A stretch of 64,000 nt of DNA, from NCBI GenBank assembly GCA_963730555.1, contig CAVSSS010000011.1, positions 348,751-412,750 on the forward strand, in the 5' to 3' direction. Every line of letters begins with the position of its first letter. Positions within the stretch are counted from its first letter, which is position 1. The notes under the pieces are model-generated. The model was not told the origin of the DNA. It made no database searches and worked only from the letters and a program-made list of their open reading frames with translations. The stretch is from Roseiarcus sp963730555 (GTDB lineage: Bacteria > Pseudomonadota > Alphaproteobacteria > Rhizobiales > Beijerinckiaceae). A program made the position numbers and the translations under genes. Shown here in pieces: positions 17,619-27,583 of this stretch.

Positions 17619-19196
17619 CTCGCAGTCTCCAGAGGTTCCACCACGCCTTTCTTATGTGCAAACATCGCGTCGATGAGGGTCCGCTCTTCGAGGGCGTCGC
17701 GCTCGACGATAGCGCTGACAGAATGGTCATGAAAGACGACGACGCGATCGCAGAGAAGGCACAATTCGACGAGCTCCGTGGACAAGAGCAGGATCGAGAC
17801 GCCGCTCGCAGCAAGGTTCACGAGGACGTCGTAGAGTTCCGATTTTGGACCCAGATCGACCCCGCGCATCGGATCGTTGAGGATGAGGACGCGCGGCTTT
17901 GTGGCGATCAGGCGACCAAGCAAGGCCTTCTGCTGATTGCCTCCGCTGAGCGAGGCGATCGGCGATCCGAGGCCGGCCATCTTGACTTTCATCTGGCGGC
18001 ACACATCGGCGGCAGTCCGATTGCGCGCGCTCCACTTCAGGACGCCCCAGCGGGCGAGATCCGGGAGCGCCGAGACAGTCACATTGTCGAGGATGGAGAG
18101 GGGGGCGAAAATGCCTTCGGTCTTGCGGTCGCGTGGAAGGAAGGCAAGCCCTGCGCGTGCGGCGTCGCGCTTGGAACGGATGGTCGCTTCGCCGGCGACG
18201 ACGGCGCCTGAGGCAGGGCGGCGCGCGCCCGCGATGCATTCGAGAAACGCAACCTGCCCGTGGCCCTCGAGGCCGCCGACGCCGACGATCTCGCCGGCAT
18301 GGAGATCGAAATCCAATGAGGGCCTTCCCGCAAGCACCGTGAGGCCGCGCGCGGCAACGAGCGGGGCGCCCCGCGCGCCTCGCGCCTCAGCCGACCTCGA
18401 CCGCTCGGCCCGGGCGCGCTCCCGCGTCGACATCAAATCGAGGAGGGTCTCGCTTGAGAAAGAGCCTCGTTCAAGCGTCGCAACGCTACGTCCGGAACGA
18501 AGCACAGTCGCGCGGTCCGCGATGCTGTCGATCTCGTCCATGCGGTGAGAAACGAAGAGGATAGAACGGCCGTTGGCGCGGAAACTTCTCAGCGCGTCGA
18601 ACAGGCGGTCGCGATCTTCGATGTCGATCGCGGACGTCGATTCATCAAGGATGAGGAGCCGCCAGGGGCGCAGGAGAGCGCGAGCTACGCCCACGAGCTG
18701 ACGGTTGGCGAGCGACAAGGCGCCGGCGAGTTTCTCAATGTCGAGACCGCGAATGCCGATAGAGGCGAGCGCCTCGCGCGCGAGATCATGCTCTCGCGCA
18801 AGAGCGGCTTTTCGGACGACCACGCCGTCAAGGCCGAGCATGATATTATCGCGCACCGACATTTCGGGCAGCACCAGCGTCTCCTGAAACACGGTGGCGA
18901 TGCCGGCCTCTTGAGCGGCTCGCGGCGATCGGAGCTGGAACGGCGCCGTTCCATTTGAGGGCGCCCGACTCTGCCGAGACAATGCCGCTCAGGACTTTGA
19001 TGAGAGTGCTTTTGCCGGAGCCATTTTCGCCGACGATGGCGTGAATCTCGCCGGGACGCACGGAAAGGGAGCAGGAGTTGAGCGCGATCGTTTCTCCAAA
19101 GGTCCTGCGAATGTCAGTGGCCTCGAGCAGCGGTCGCGCGGTAGGCGCTTGCTGTTGCGCCTGCCGAGGCGAATCCTTCGCGGCCTGCAAGGTCAT
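17615..19196 (-). pseudogene. Sugar-type ABC transporter ATPase with a frameshift
   Basis: Two ATP-binding domains in tandem, as in RbsA-type proteins. The start at 19196 overlaps the upstream permease by four bases. The first frame gives the Walker A motif VGENGSGKSTLIKVLSGIVS and breaks at about 18941; the rest continues one frame over (GIATVFQETLVLPEMSVRDN) to 17615. The second half has Walker B-like VLILNDPMRGVDLG and signature SLSGGNQQKALLGR. The first-domain signature is weak (LAGALSLANRQ). Joining the frames gives a normal length of about 526 aa. One indel of one base explains the break, either a true mutation or an assembly error. Confidence 0.8.
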
Positions 19197-20200
19197 ATGC
19201 GCATGCTCACGTGCGGCTCCCGCCCGTAGATGGCGACAAGACCGACAATCAGGAAGCCAAGGAATATCTGCTGGGCGGCCTGGTCAAGCCCAAGACCGAC
19301 CAAGAGAGTGCTAAGCTCCGTGACGACGAGGCTGCCGGCGACGGTGCGGCCATAGCCTCCGCGCCCTCCGGTGAGTGGCGTTCCGCCGACTACGACCGCT
19401 GCGACCGTTGTAAACAGATAAGCGGCACCGACTGTTGGATCAGCTGCGCCGCTAAATCCAGCGAGCAGAATGCCAGTCACGCCCGCCAAAAATGCGCTGA
19501 GCCCATAAACGCTCATCCACACGAAGAGCATCGGGACCCGGGCGAGCTCGGCGGCGCGAGGATTGGCGCCGGCGGCGAAAATCCAGCGGCCGAGGGTTGT
19601 CCGTTGTTCCAGGAAGAGAATTGCGGCGGCAATGACGATCCATAAGACGACGGCTCCTGGCAAAGGAATGGGCCCGCTCTTGCCGATCACCGAGACCATG
19701 GTGACGAGCCAGTCGGGCACCAAGCCCGCGACCTCCCCGTGCGTGCCTGCCCATATCGCGCCAAATATGATGGATCCCGACGCCAGGGTGACGACGAGCG
19801 GATTGAGCTGCAGATAGCGGCACGCGAACCCGTTCGCGAGACCGATCAAAGTAGCAAGCGCTAGAATGAAAATGATTGCGGCGACGGCGGGCCAACCCGC
19901 GCCATAGAGCAGCGAAAAAAGAACGTTGCAGAGGCCGATGACGGCGGGGATTGAGAGATCGAAGCCGCCAATAACAATGGTCAGGGTCTGGCCCACCGCC
20001 GCGATGCCGAGAAGGCTCGACAGCAGCAGCAAGGACAGCACGCTGTTCAGATTAGCGTATCCGGGAATGAGGACGTTGATGACGAAGAAGAGGGCGATCG
20101 CCAAAGCGAGAGGCACGGCGAACCCTGCCCCTCGCTGGATCGTCTGCAGCGTTACCCGCATCGGCTTTCCGGCCCAGACCGCGGCGTCGCCGCCACTCAC
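19193..20200 (-). CDS. ABC transporter permease, RbsC-like (first of two)
   Basis: A 335-aa permease with around ten hydrophobic segments. The family motif is GQTLTIVIGGFDLSIPAVIG near residue 75 (the xDLS element), and PLTGGRGGYGRTVAGSL lies near residue 275. Homologous to, but clearly diverged from, the permease at 16653-17618. It stands first after the binding protein, with 71 bp between them, and overlaps the ATPase gene. Confidence 0.86.
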   Translation of the reverse strand: MSGGDAAVWAGKPMRVTLQTIQRGAGFAVPLALAIALFFVINVLIPGYANLNSVLSLLLLSSLLGIAAVGQTLTIVIGGFDLSIPAVIGLCNVLFSLLYGAGWPAVAAIIFILALATLIGLANGFACRYLQLNPLVVTLASGSIIFGAIWAGTHGEVAGLVPDWLVTMVSVIGKSGPIPLPGAVVLWIVIAAAILFLEQRTTLGRWIFAAGANPRAAELARVPMLFVWMSVYGLSAFLAGVTGILLAGFSGAADPTVGAAYLFTTVAAVVVGGTPLTGGRGGYGRTVAGSLVVTELSTLLVGLGLDQAAQQIFLGFLIVGLVAIYGREPHVSMRI

Positions 20201-20271
20201 TCAACAACAACTCGGCTGCCTTCAGACAGTAGCGAGCGCGCCCGATCTCACGCGATCGCCCATTGTTGAAG

Positions 20272-21340
20272 CTAGTTCGTTCCCACGATCTTCACCTGCG
20301 CCCGCGGCTGGCCGCCGGTAAAGAACTGATCGAAATACTCGTCGGGCACGAGGTGCAGATCTTTGCCATTGGCGAAACAGGTGCTCTGCACGGTCATCGA
20401 CGGCTCATAATAGTCGTTGAAATTGTCGGACGTGATGATCGGCAGAGGCATGAAGATCGTGCTCACCTTCGGCTTCTGGCCGGCCATCATATGCAAGGCC
20501 GGAATGAACGCCGCATAGGCCATCGGCCCGCCGTCCTGGACGAAGGTATACGCGGTCAGGTTCTTCTCCTTCCAGTAGGCCAGCAGGCTGCAGAGGTTCG
20601 TCACCTCGGTGATGATCGGAACGGGCCGGCCGGATTGTTCGAAGGCCTGCCCTACGCCCACGCCCATGTTGCCCGTCGAGAAGACTGCAGCGACCGGTTC
20701 GGGGTGAGTGGCCAGGAACTTGAGCACTTCGGACTTCGCGACGGAGCCGGTCCACATGCCAAAGAGGCTCCCGACCACCTTGATGGCGGGATCGGAGGCG
20801 ACCGCTTGTCGAAGCCCGGTTTCCTGCGCGACCGTATTTGCGGTGCCGGGCTGGCCATTCATCACGATCACGTTGCCCTTGCCGTCGAGCTTCTTGGCGA
20901 TCCAGTCGCCCCCGAACTGACCCCGATAGTACGGATTGGTCGCCACATTGAGCCCTTCGGGGCATGTGACTGGCGAATCGATCGCCACGAACAGTACGCC
21001 CTCGTCATAAGCATCCTTGATGCCAGAGCAGAGGCCGGTCGCGGAGCCCGGGTAGCTCATGATGATGTCGCAGCCTTGTGCGATCTCCGCCTTGAGCTGC
21101 GACAGCTCGAGATTGATGTCGCCGTTCGAATTCGTGACGATCAGATCAGGCTTCGCGAGCCCCTGATCCGCGAGCTGCTTCGTGAGAGCTTTGAGTTCGG
21201 CGACGAGATTGGCGCGCCATGAATTGCCGAGGTAGGAATCGTTGTGGCAAATCTGCCAGGGCGGCGCATGCGGCTTCCAGTCGGCAAACGGGTTCGGAAC
21301 AACATTGGCCGCGTACCAATAGCCTCCGTAATATTGCCGG
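20272..21340 (-). pseudogene. Periplasmic sugar-type binding protein lacking its N-terminus
   Basis: About 355 residues of a periplasmic binding protein (PBP type 1-like): QICHNDSYLGNSWRANLVAE, DLIVTNSNGDINLELSQL, CDIIMSYPGSATGLCSGI and VFVAIDSPV-like segments. Homology starts at about 21340 with YGGYWYAANVV. Upstream of that the reading frame continues but runs antisense into a CaiB-type gene on the other strand, so the signal peptide and the true start are missing. Without export the transporter could not work. Located at the head of the minus-strand ABC operon. Confidence 0.75.
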
Positions 21341-22077
21341 CTGGGTGGGGCTATTCCTTCCTCGATTGGATGGGCGCTTACGGCTTTGCGCAGGCCCTGC
21401 TCGGCGCCCTCTACTACCGCTCGGTGACGGGCAGAGGTCAGCGTATCGACGCCTCGCAATGCGAAGCAGGCATCTTTCTCTGCGGTCAACCCATTCTCGA
21501 ATGGTCGGTGAACGGGCGCGAATGGCAGAGAACCGGCAATCGCTCGCCGCATGGCCGCGCCGCGCCGCACGGGGCTTACCGTTGCAAGGGCGTTGACCGC
21601 TGGGTCGCGATCTCCTGTTTCGATGACGAGCAATGGAATGCGCTCCTTGGTGTGGCCGGCGCCGAGGCATGGCGCGCAAACTCCCGTTTTATGAGCCTCA
21701 AGGCCAGGGTCTCCAACCAGGACGATCTCGATGTCCTCGTTACGGAATGGACCCAGAACCTCGACCCATATGAGTGCATGGAGCAGCTACAGGCGGCGGG
21801 CGTTCCGGCCGGCGTTTGCCAGACAGCCGAGGATCGCTGTGACCACGACCCACAACTGCGGAAGCTCGAATGGCTCACCGAAGTTGATGGAACCAAGATC
21901 GGCCGGTGGCCGGTGGCTGAAGCACCCTTCAAACTCAGCCGCACACCCGCGCATATTGGCGGTCTCATCAATCGCGGCGCGGCATGCTATGCGGAAGACA
22001 ACGAATATGTGCTGGGCGAATTGCTCGGCCATTCGACCGCCGATATTCGCGGGTTTGAGGCGGACGGAGTCATTTGA
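21341..22077 (+). pseudogene. CaiB/BaiF family CoA-transferase fragment (C-terminal part)
   Basis: Class III CoA-transferase sequence begins abruptly at about 21341 (GWGYSFLDWMGAYGFAQALL) and continues to the natural end: TGRGQRIDASQCEAGIFLCG, LQAAGVPAGVCQTAEDR and ELLGHSTADI near the C-terminus. These are typical family segments. Around 240 of the usual 400 residues remain. The N-terminal half, including the catalytic Asp region, is absent; it has been replaced by the antisense of a binding-protein gene. Most likely the product of a deletion that fused two unrelated genes head to head. Confidence 0.75.
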
Positions 22078-22089
22078 ATTTTTGGCGCT

Positions 22090-22974
22090 ATGGCATTGGA
22101 GCGACGCGCAATGGCTAACGGTGTTACGGCAGACATCGCAAGGCAGCCTCCCGCTCCTGGGCGGGACCGGTTGTGGGCGCGCTATCGGGACGAGGAATTC
22201 GCCAATCGCCTGTCGTCCGTTCCTTGGAACGACGCGCTCGATACGATCATGTCGCATCGGTCCGTTCGCACCTATCGAGACGCGCCGCTGCCGCCTGGAA
22301 CCCTCGAGCTCCTCATCGCCGCGGCGCAGTCGGCGGCGACGACGTCCAACCTTCAGGCATGGAGCGTCATCGCGGTGGAGGACCCGGCCCGCAAGGCTCG
22401 GCTGGCGTCGTTCGCCGCCAATCAGCGGCATATCGTCGACGCGCCGCTTCTGCTCGTATTCGTCGCCGATCTCGCGCGCCTACGCTCGATCAGCGATGAG
22501 CGCGGGCATCCGGGAATCGCGCTCAACTACGTCGAAGCCTTCATCTTTGCGATTGCCGACGCTTCCTTCGCGGCCCAGAACACGATCGTCGCGGCGGAAT
22601 TGTTGGGCCTCGGCGGCTGCTATATCGGCGCGATGCGCAACAACCCGGCCGGCGTGGCCGACGAGCTTGCTTTGCCCAACGAGGCTCTCGTCATCTTTGG
22701 CATGACGATTGGGATTCCTGATCCGGGCATTGGGACCGATGTGAAGCCGCGTCTTCCTCAGAATGTGATCCTGCATCGGGAGCGCTACACGCCGCCGGAC
22801 CCCGCGCTACTTGCTGCTTACGATCAGCGAATTCGCGAATTCCAGGCCGAGCAGAAAATGCGGGTCACCGACTGGACCGAGCAATCGGCTTTACGCGTGC
22901 GGGACGAGGCGGCGCTGACGGGACGCGAGGTGTTGAGAGACTTTCTGCGTGATCGCGGATTCTCGCTGCGCTGA
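22090..22974 (+). CDS. Nitroreductase family NAD(P)H:FMN oxidoreductase
   Basis: A 294-aa FMN enzyme of the NfsA/FRP type. The N-terminal flavin-binding motif is IMSHRSVRTYRDAPLPPGTLE (a key Arg-Ser-Xaa-Arg pair near residue 58), followed by AAQSAATTSNLQAWSVIAVED. The mid-protein segment AAELLGLGGCYIGAMRN is characteristic, as is the C-terminal PRLPQNVILHRERY. It is about 40 residues longer at the N-terminus than most members. An alternative ATG at 22111 would shorten it by seven residues. Predicted to reduce nitro- or quinone-type compounds with NAD(P)H. It starts 13 bp after the CoA-transferase remnant. Confidence 0.85.
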   Translation: MALERRAMANGVTADIARQPPAPGRDRLWARYRDEEFANRLSSVPWNDALDTIMSHRSVRTYRDAPLPPGTLELLIAAAQSAATTSNLQAWSVIAVEDPARKARLASFAANQRHIVDAPLLLVFVADLARLRSISDERGHPGIALNYVEAFIFAIADASFAAQNTIVAAELLGLGGCYIGAMRNNPAGVADELALPNEALVIFGMTIGIPDPGIGTDVKPRLPQNVILHRERYTPPDPALLAAYDQRIREFQAEQKMRVTDWTEQSALRVRDEAALTGREVLRDFLRDRGFSLR

Positions 22975-23100
22975 CTGGACTGGGCCCGCGGTCTGCTAGG
23001 GGCGGGAAGTCAAAAGGCCGAGCGCAGGAAACAGCTTCGGACCGTCGATGAGGCGACTACGGACGGTATCCGAGGGAGGACGGGGAGGAGGGATGTACAC

Positions 23101-23968
23101 TTGAAACCGTCCACTCAACCGAGCGGCGTCTCGCATATAGCCGTCGGGGACATTGTCGTGAGCGCGATCAATGACGGCGTCTTTCAAGCCTCGTTCGACG
23201 ACCTCGTCACGACTGATCGGGCGGCCTGCGAGAGCGCCCATCGCGGCGAGTTCCGCCTCGCCCCGCCGTGGCTGACCATCAATTGCTTCATGATCCGCAG
23301 CGGCGACAGGACCGTGCTCGTGGACTCAGGCTTCGCCGGGAAGACTGAGCAGGTCGGGCGCCTTGCGGACCACCTGAAGAGCCATCGCCGTCGCGCCTGC
23401 CGACGTCGACACGATCGTCATGACGCACATGCACCCAGACCACGAGGCGGGGCTCACCGACTCGTCCGGAAAGGCTCGTTTCCCTAAGGCCGAGCTCATC
23501 CTGCATGAGAATGAGCTCGCCTTCTGGAGCGACGACGGAGCGATGGCGCGCGCGACTCCGGAAGGCCAGGGCGATTTTCACCTCGCTCGCGCGGCGCTCG
23601 GCGCCTATGGCGATCGCGTCCGTACGGTCAAGACTGACCAGGTCGCTCCTGGGGTCCGCGCCTTCCCGACGCCCGGCCACACTCCCGGTCACACGGCGTG
23701 GCTCGTTGAGTTCAACGGCGAGGGGTAACTCATCTGGGGCGACATTGTCCACTTTCCGGGCATTCAGTTCGCATTCCCCGATACGAGCGTCGCCTATGAC
23801 ATCGATCAGGCTGCCGCGGCGGAATCGCGAAAGACGCTGCTCAAGTTCGTCGCGGGAGAAAAACTGCGCGTCGCGGGCGTCCATCTCGACTTCCCGACCT
23901 TTGGGCATGTCGTCTCCAACGGCGCGGCTTATCGCTTCGTGCCAGAAGTCTGGCGGCCGACGATCTGA
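23101..23968 (+). pseudogene. Metallo-beta-lactamase-fold hydrolase, inactivated
   Basis: The zinc-ligand motif THMHPDHEAGL (near codon 105), the later GHTPGHTAW and the Asp in IWGDIVH together define the MBL fold. The reading frame breaks at about 23376, where removing one A restores it. It is then cut by a TAA at 23726, after which the same frame continues for 80 codons (FPGIQFAFPDTSVAYDID) to 23968. A frameshift plus a nonsense codon in one gene suggests real decay rather than a single sequencing slip. The family includes lactonases and glyoxalase II-like enzymes; the substrate is unknown. Confidence 0.75.
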
Positions 23969-24007
23969 TGCGCGGCCGCCCACGATGGGCCGACAGCCTC
24001 GATTGTG

Positions 24008-24871
24008 TCAGACGCTCGCCAGCGCCGCCAGCGTTCGATCGCGCGCTTCAGGTGTCGCCTTCCGCATGGACCGGCTGGATGCAGACTTGATTGGCGCCCG
24101 CTTCAAGATGTCTCCGAGGCCGCGAGCAATCGTCGCCGCATCGCCCCAAAGCACCATCGCATCGATGAACCTGTCCGAACCGCCATCGGCAAGGTCAGCT
24201 TCGGTGAAGCCGATGCGCAGCCAGTTGTTGCGGTAGTTGGTTAGGGTCATATAGCGATGCAGCTCCCGCCGAGCGAGGCCGCGCGCCGCAACGGGGTCCG
24301 TCTCGAGGCAAACCTTCTGCTCGACCGCCAAGAGCTTGTCAGGCCCCAAAGCGGCTCTCGCCTCGCGCGTATGTTCAGGCGTCACGTTATAGGGGACCGC
24401 GCCCGCCGTACGCTCCGCGGCGAGCTTCAGCATCAACGGCCCCAGCGCGGCGATCACGAGGGGCCAATCGCCCGCGTTCGACGGATCTTCATAGACGCCA
24501 TCGAGATAGCGGCGCATAGTCGGCACGGGCTTGTCGTAGACATGGCCACGCACCCGCTCGACCATGGGCGCATGGCTGACGCCGAGGCCAAGAATGAAGC
24601 GATCATCGTAGAGGCTTGACAGGGTGCGCAGGCCGCGCCTGGCGGTGAAGGGGTCGCGAGCATAGATATTCGCGATCGAGCTGCCGATGATGAGCCGGGT
24701 CGTGTTCGCCAGCATGAAGCTGGCGATGGAGAGCGATTCATATCCGAGCGCTTCCGGATACCAGAGCGTCGAGTAGCCAAGATCTTCAACCTTGCCCAGC
24801 AAGCGTCTAATTCCGGCGCCGTCCAAGCGGTCGACTGGATACCAGACGCCTCGTCTTCCCACCTGCCTCAT
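24008..24871 (-). CDS. Luciferase-like (LLM) flavin/F420-dependent oxidoreductase
   Basis: A 287-aa TIM-barrel enzyme of the luciferase-like monooxygenase superfamily. Recognisable parts are VEDLGYSTLWYPEALGYES, ANTTRLIIGSSIANIYARDPF (a non-prolyl cis-type strand region) and DDRFILGLGVSHAPMVERVRG. The open frame extends to 24931, but the start at 24871 fits the family N-terminus (GRRGVWYP) and has GGAG eight bases upstream. The longer form would also run through a palindrome in the intergenic region. Its F420 dependence is inferred from the adjacent F420 biosynthesis genes. Divergent from fbiC. Confidence 0.82.
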   Translation of the reverse strand: MRQVGRRGVWYPVDRLDGAGIRRLLGKVEDLGYSTLWYPEALGYESLSIASFMLANTTRLIIGSSIANIYARDPFTARRGLRTLSSLYDDRFILGLGVSHAPMVERVRGHVYDKPVPTMRRYLDGVYEDPSNAGDWPLVIAALGPLMLKLAAERTAGAVPYNVTPEHTREARAALGPDKLLAVEQKVCLETDPVAARGLARRELHRYMTLTNYRNNWLRIGFTEADLADGGSDRFIDAMVLWGDAATIARGLGDILKRAPIKSASSRSMRKATPEARDRTLAALASV

Positions 24872-24925
24872 CACTCGAACTCCCCGATGCGCCGCTTGGA
24901 CTCGCGGCGTTGTGTCCTCACTCGA

Positions 24926-24969
24926 TTGCATCTCTCTAGAGATGCAACATCATAGAGATACAACATCAT
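24926..24969. promoter_or_regulatory. Palindrome with repeated half-site, probable operator
   Basis: A perfect inverted repeat TTGCATCTCT / AGAGATGCAA (24926-24935 and 24938-24947) with a 2-bp spacer. The right half is part of a 16-bp unit (24938-24953) repeated immediately at 24954-24969 with one mismatch. It sits between the divergent LLM gene (start 24871) and fbiC (start about 25030), the place for a shared regulator site. No regulator gene is adjacent, so the binding protein is unknown. Confidence 0.55.
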
Positions 24970-25029
24970 TCGCGGTCCGCCTCCAACGTGATGCGGACAC
25001 ATGCCGAACAGCCTCATAAGGTGATTGGG

Positions 25030-27403
25030 ATGGGCGATTCGAGCGATGACGCGCTTTTGATCTGGCTTGAACAGGCCCCGCTCGCGGATCTGATCGAGGC
25101 AGCGGGACGTCTGCGCGACGAGGGGCATGGCCGCCACATCTCGTATTCGCGCAAAGTGTTCATTCCGCTCACGCATCTTTGCCGGGATGTCTGCCACTAT
25201 TGCACCTTCGCCGAGCGCCCTCGCGCGGGCCGGTCTGCCTACCTATCCCCGGACGAGGTGCTCGCGATCGCCCGCGCCGGGGCCGCCGCCGGCTGCACGG
25301 AGGCGCTGTTCACGCTCGGCGACAAGCCGGAGCTGCGCTACCGCGCCGCCCGGGAGGCATTGGACGCGCTCGGATACGAAACCACCATCGGCTATCTCCA
25401 GGCGATGTGCGCGCTGGTGCTGCGCGAGACCGGGCTGCTGCCGCACGCCAATCCCGGAATCATGATCCGGGTCTGAAATGGCCGGATTGCGGACGGTCTC
25501 GGCCAGCCAGGGGATTATGCTCGAATCCCTTAGCGCGCGCTTATGCGAACCGGGCGGAGTTCACTATGGCTCGCCCGATAAGCGGCCCGAGGCGCGTCTT
25601 GAGACTCTGCAGCTAGCGGGTGAGCTGCGCGTCCCATTCACGACCGGCATTCTCATCGGCATCGGCGAGACACGGGGCGAGCGCCTCGAGGCGCTCTTCG
25701 CCATTCGCGATCTGCACCGCCGTTTCGGACATGTCCAGGAGGTCATCGTTCAGAACTTCCGCGCCAAGCCGGGCACCAAGCTCGCCGGCGCCGCGGAGCC
25801 CAACCTCGACGACCTGCTCTGGAGCATCGCCGCCGCGCGCCTGATCCTAGGCGCCAACGATGAATATCCAGGCGCCTCCCAACCTCTCCCCGGGCGTCTA
25901 TCCGCGGCTGATTGCTGCGGGAATCAATGATTGGGGCGGGATCTCTCCCGTCACCCCGGATCACGTCAATCCGGAGGCCCCATGGCCCGCGATCGCGGAG
26001 CTTGCCGAGCGCACGGCCGCCGCCGGCAAGCTGCTGGTTCACCGACTGCCAATCTATCCTTCCTACTTGCGCAATCTTGCAACCTGGACCGCGCCGGAGG
26101 TCGCCACGCAGGCGCGCCGTTTGAGCGACGCCGAGGGCTTGGCGCGTGCCGACAATTGGGCGCCCGGCACGAAGGTCGCTCCCGCGCATGCCGGCCGTCC
26201 ACGCGCGCTCGATCGATCCGGCGATCGAGCGCATCATCGAACGCGCTCAGGCCGGCGCGCGCCTGGACGCGCCGGAGATCGTGCGGCTGTTCGCGGCGCG
26301 CGACGCCGATTGCCAACGCGTTGTCGCCGCAGCCGACGAACTTCGCCGGGCGACGAGCGGCGACGTCATCCGCTACGTCGTCAACCGCAACATCAACTAT
26401 ACCAATATCTGCTCCTACCGCTGCCCGTTCTGCGCCTTCTCCAAGGGCAAGACGCATGAGGCGCTGCGCGGCGCGCCTTATGACCTCGCTCTCGATGAAA
26501 TCGTGCGGCGCGCGACCGAGGCGTGGGAGCGAGGCGCAACCGAGGTCTGCCTCCAGGGCGGCATCCATCCCGATTACACCGGCGAGACCTATCTCGCGCA
26601 TTTGCCGCGCCATCAAGGCGGCCGTCCCGGATATGCACATTCACGCCTTCTCGCCATTGGAGGTCACGCAGGGCGCGGCGACGCTTGGACTGCCCATCCG
26701 GTCGTTTCTGGCGGAGCTCAAGGCCGCGGGCTTCAGCACCTTGCCGGGCACCGCCGCTGAGATCCTGGACGACGAGGTGCGCGCCGTGATCTGCGCGGAC
26801 AAGGTGAATACGGCGGAGTGGCTCGATGTCGTCAGGACCGCGCATGACCTTGGCCTGCGCACGACGTCCACGATCATGTACGGGCACATCGAGCATCCCC
26901 TGTCCTGGGCGCGGCATCTCATGGCCGTGCGGGATTTGCAGGCGGAAACGGGCGGCTTCACCGAATTCGTGCCGTTGCCCTTCGTGCATATGGAAGCGCC
27001 GATGTATCTCAAGGGCGCGGCTCGGCGCGGGCCGACCTTCCGGGAAGCGGTGCTGATGCACGCGGTGGCGCGGCTCGCGCTGCACCCCCACATCACGAAC
27101 ATCCAGACGTCCTGGGTCAAGATGGGGCCTGAGGGCGCAGCGGCGTGCCTCAAGGCCGGCGCCAACGATCTCGGCGGCACTTTGATGAACGAGAGCATCT
27201 CCCGCGCCGCGGGCACGGAACACGGGCAGGAATTTCCGCCCGAGGCCATGGAGGACCTTATCCGGTCGCTTGGGCGGACGCCGGAACAGCGGACCACGCT
27301 CTACGCGCCGGTCCCGGCGGAGCGGCGGGCGGCGTCGCTCAACGCCGCAGCTCTCGCTCCCATCATTCTGACGCCGCCGCGGAAACTCGTCGCGGCCGAA
27401 TAG
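25030..27403 (+). pseudogene. fbiC: F420 biosynthesis FbiC (fused CofG/CofH), four frameshifts
   Basis: FbiC makes the deazaflavin F0 from tyrosine and a pyrimidine precursor using two radical-SAM domains. The CofG half has the cluster motif CRDVCHYCTF, and the CofH half has CSYRCPFCAF; both are intact. The C-terminal MYGHIEHPLSWARHL and TLMNESISRAAGTEHG are typical CofH. The frame breaks at about 25466 (GGG run, one G too many), 25858, 26180 and 26610 (CC for C). Each break is explained by a one-base indel and the joined protein is about 790 aa. As written, no full-length protein is made. Errors in the assembly are a serious alternative. The start at 25030 has AAGGTG upstream. Confidence 0.85.
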
Positions 27404-27583
27404 GCGTCTGAAGCGAGCCGGCCCAAAATGCGGGCTCTACCGGCATTTTACCGGCGCGCCCTAATGTTTTCAGTAGGTTGGGACCCCGTTTAGTTCCGCG
27501 CTTCCGCCCTCAAAAATCGCGCGCGTTGGCTTGGCGAGACCGAGCAAGGATATATAACGCAGTAAACATGTTATATATTCTCT

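Noticed and set aside
25030..27403. Programmed frameshifting in fbiC
   Set aside because: Four sites with no shared slippery motif and different shift contexts. Ordinary mutation or sequence error is far simpler.
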